The notes under the pieces: generated by a model
Database searches by the model: none
Seen by the model: only the letters and a program-made list of their open reading frames with translations
What the model was told of the DNA's origin: nothing
From: Lutibacter sp. B1
GTDB lineage: Bacteria; Bacteroidota; Bacteroidia; Flavobacteriales; Flavobacteriaceae
Reading direction: 5' to 3'
DNA length: 64,000 nt
NCBI RefSeq assembly: GCF_012524075.1
Contig: NZ_JAAZUI010000014.1
Coordinates: 1-64,000 of the forward strand
In this document: positions 62,756 to 64,000 of the stretch, piece after piece
Numbering within the stretch: position 1 is the stretch's first letter
How the letters are laid out: each line of letters starts with the position of its first letter
Program-made: the position numbers and the translations under genes

Positions 62756-64000
62756 ATGAAAAAATATTTATCAATTTTATTTTTAGGATTCACATTATTC
62801 GCTCAGGCACAAAATAAAATATCGGGAACAATTACAAACACACAAAATGAGCCTTTATTGGGTGTTGACGTTTACATTGAAGAATTACACAAAGGAACTT
62901 CAACCAACGAAAATGGTCATTACGAAATTGTAAATTTACCTAATTCCCCAATAAAAATAACTGTAGCTTTTATTGGTTACGAAACACAGTCAAAAGCGAT
63001 AACGGCACAAAACGAAAGTATCGTATTGGATTTTACATTAATAGAATCTGTTTTCAAAATGGAAGAAGTAATAATTTCAACTCCATTTAACAAATTACAA
63101 TCAGAAAATGTAATAAAAGTCGACAAAGCTACTGTTCAACAGTTAAAAAACAGAGGAGCTGCGACACTTATTGATGGCATCAATTCAATTGCAGGAGTTT
63201 CGCAAGTATCAACAGGGCTAGGAATAGGGAAACCTGTAATTAGAGGTTTAAGAGGAAATAGAGTTTTAGTATACACACAAGGAATTAGATTAGAAAACCA
63301 ACAATTTGGAGATGAACATGGTTTAGGTATAGATGAATCGAGCATTGAAAGTGTTGAAGTAATAAAAGGTCCTGCTTCTCTCCTCTATGGCTCTGATGCG
63401 TTAGGTGGCGTTTTATATTTTAATCCTGTTAAATTTGCCGATGATAATTCCTTCAATTTTAATATCAATCAAAAATATTTTTCAAATACAGAAGGTACAA
63501 GTTCAAGCATAGGAGTTAAACAATCTTACAATTCATGGAGATTTTTAGCTAACGGAACACGTAATGAACATAGCGATTACAAAACCGGAAATGATGAAAG
63601 AGTTACCAATACCCGTTTTAAAGAAACTATTTTTAATTCAGCCATCGGTTTTCACAATAGTTTATTATCAAGTACTTTACGATTCAATTTTAACAATACA
63701 AAAGTTGGCATTCCTGAAGAAATTGGATTACAAAGCACTAATAAAACACCAATGCTTCCTTATCAAGATCTAAATACTAAAATGGTTAGTTTAAATACTA
63801 TTTTATTTTTACCAAATTCAAAAATTGTTACCACATTTGGTTATACTCTTAATGAAAGAAAAGAATTTGAGGAGGAACATCACCACCATGAAGGAGAAGA
63901 AGATCATGAAGAAGAACACGATCATGAATTAGAGCACATAGAACCGGCTTTAAATTTAGAATTAAATACTTTCAGTTACGATGCAAAGTGGCATTTACCA
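62756..64000 (+). CDS. TonB-dependent receptor, module 2 (3' end outside window)
   Basis: The first 415 residues of a receptor paralogous to the one at 60159-62369. Signal peptide, CarboxypepD_reg domain (KISGTITNTQNEPLLGVDVYIE), plug (IGKPVIRGLRGNRVLVYTQG, then VIKGPASLLYGSDALGGVL) and the first barrel strands are present, with the frame open to the window edge. Residues about 370-398 form a His/Glu/Asp-rich loop (EEEHHHHEGEEDHEEEH), the type of extracellular metal trap seen in zinc and copper receptors such as ZnuD. Metal uptake is therefore likely. Confidence 0.92.
   Translation, partial: MKKYLSILFLGFTLFAQAQNKISGTITNTQNEPLLGVDVYIEELHKGTSTNENGHYEIVNLPNSPIKITVAFIGYETQSKAITAQNESIVLDFTLIESVFKMEEVIISTPFNKLQSENVIKVDKATVQQLKNRGAATLIDGINSIAGVSQVSTGLGIGKPVIRGLRGNRVLVYTQGIRLENQQFGDEHGLGIDESSIESVEVIKGPASLLYGSDALGGVLYFNPVKFADDNSFNFNINQKYFSNTEGTSSSIGVKQSYNSWRFLANGTRNEHSDYKTGNDERVTNTRFKETIFNSAIGFHNSLLSSTLRFNFNNTKVGIPEEIGLQSTNKTPMLPYQDLNTKMVSLNTILFLPNSKIVTTFGYTLNERKEFEEEHHHHEGEEDHEEEHDHELEHIEPALNLELNTFSYDAKWHLP

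Overview
The window is a gene-dense, AT-rich chromosome segment of a marine-type member of the Flavobacteriaceae (phylum Bacteroidota). The evidence is the gliding-motility lipoprotein GldI, a subtilase with a C-terminal type IX secretion sorting domain, CarboxypepD_reg-type TonB receptors, many lipoproteins with S-C lipoboxes, weak Shine-Dalgarno sequences, and repeated matches to the Bacteroidota promoter -7 box TAnnTTTG, one of them with a well-spaced TTG -33 element. No rRNA, tRNA, CRISPR array, prophage or intact insertion sequence was seen, and no gene-free stretch exceeds about 200 bases.

Layout. 1-5500: end of an M1 aminopeptidase, then lgt, yidD and cysS, then an ECF sigma factor / anti-sigma / exported repeat-protein operon, all on the minus strand. 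5627-9304: a plus-strand envelope-glycan cassette (GT2 transferase, double LAB_N membrane protein, GT39/ArnT-like transferase, a six-helix membrane protein of unknown function). It converges on a PAP2 phosphatase and a minus-strand operon nrnA-gldI-FKBP-cyclophilin/FKBP fusion. 13377-25447: mainly plus-strand housekeeping genes (PhoD-like phosphatase, ndk, TPR protein, ribH, mutL, two rhomboid proteases, an EEP-family protein, dipeptidyl peptidase IV, an aldose-epimerase-like protein), with recF-dciA on the minus strand.

25522-34727: a GH5 glycoside hydrolase gene broken by one in-frame amber codon, an orphan peptide-type ABC binding lipoprotein, mtaB, marC, a hydrolase, a lytic transglycosylase, a half-size TSUP transporter and a sterol-desaturase-family protein. 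34776-47810: DUF1456, SanA, nitronate monooxygenase, the T9SS subtilase, mnmA, a hydrolase/acyltransferase pair, a VanX-like dipeptidase, a GH8 enzyme, YitT, a cold-shock protein and a three-gene group (DUF1028, haem-binding, MORN-repeat).

47877-53484: a 41-residue membrane protein, an Rrf2 regulator followed by a promoter embedded in a perfect inverted repeat that drives DUF2490 and a full-length TSUP transporter, then purB, a lipoprotein and TerC. 53589-59753: an RND efflux operon (TolC, adaptor, permease, PII-like protein, DUF2892 protein) with its own candidate operator. 59789-64000: two tandem copies of a module made of a small exported protein ending in RAPPxFIV and a TonB receptor. The second receptor carries a His/acid-rich loop missing from the first and runs off the window. 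This duplicated module and the two operator-promoter structures are the most novel-looking parts.
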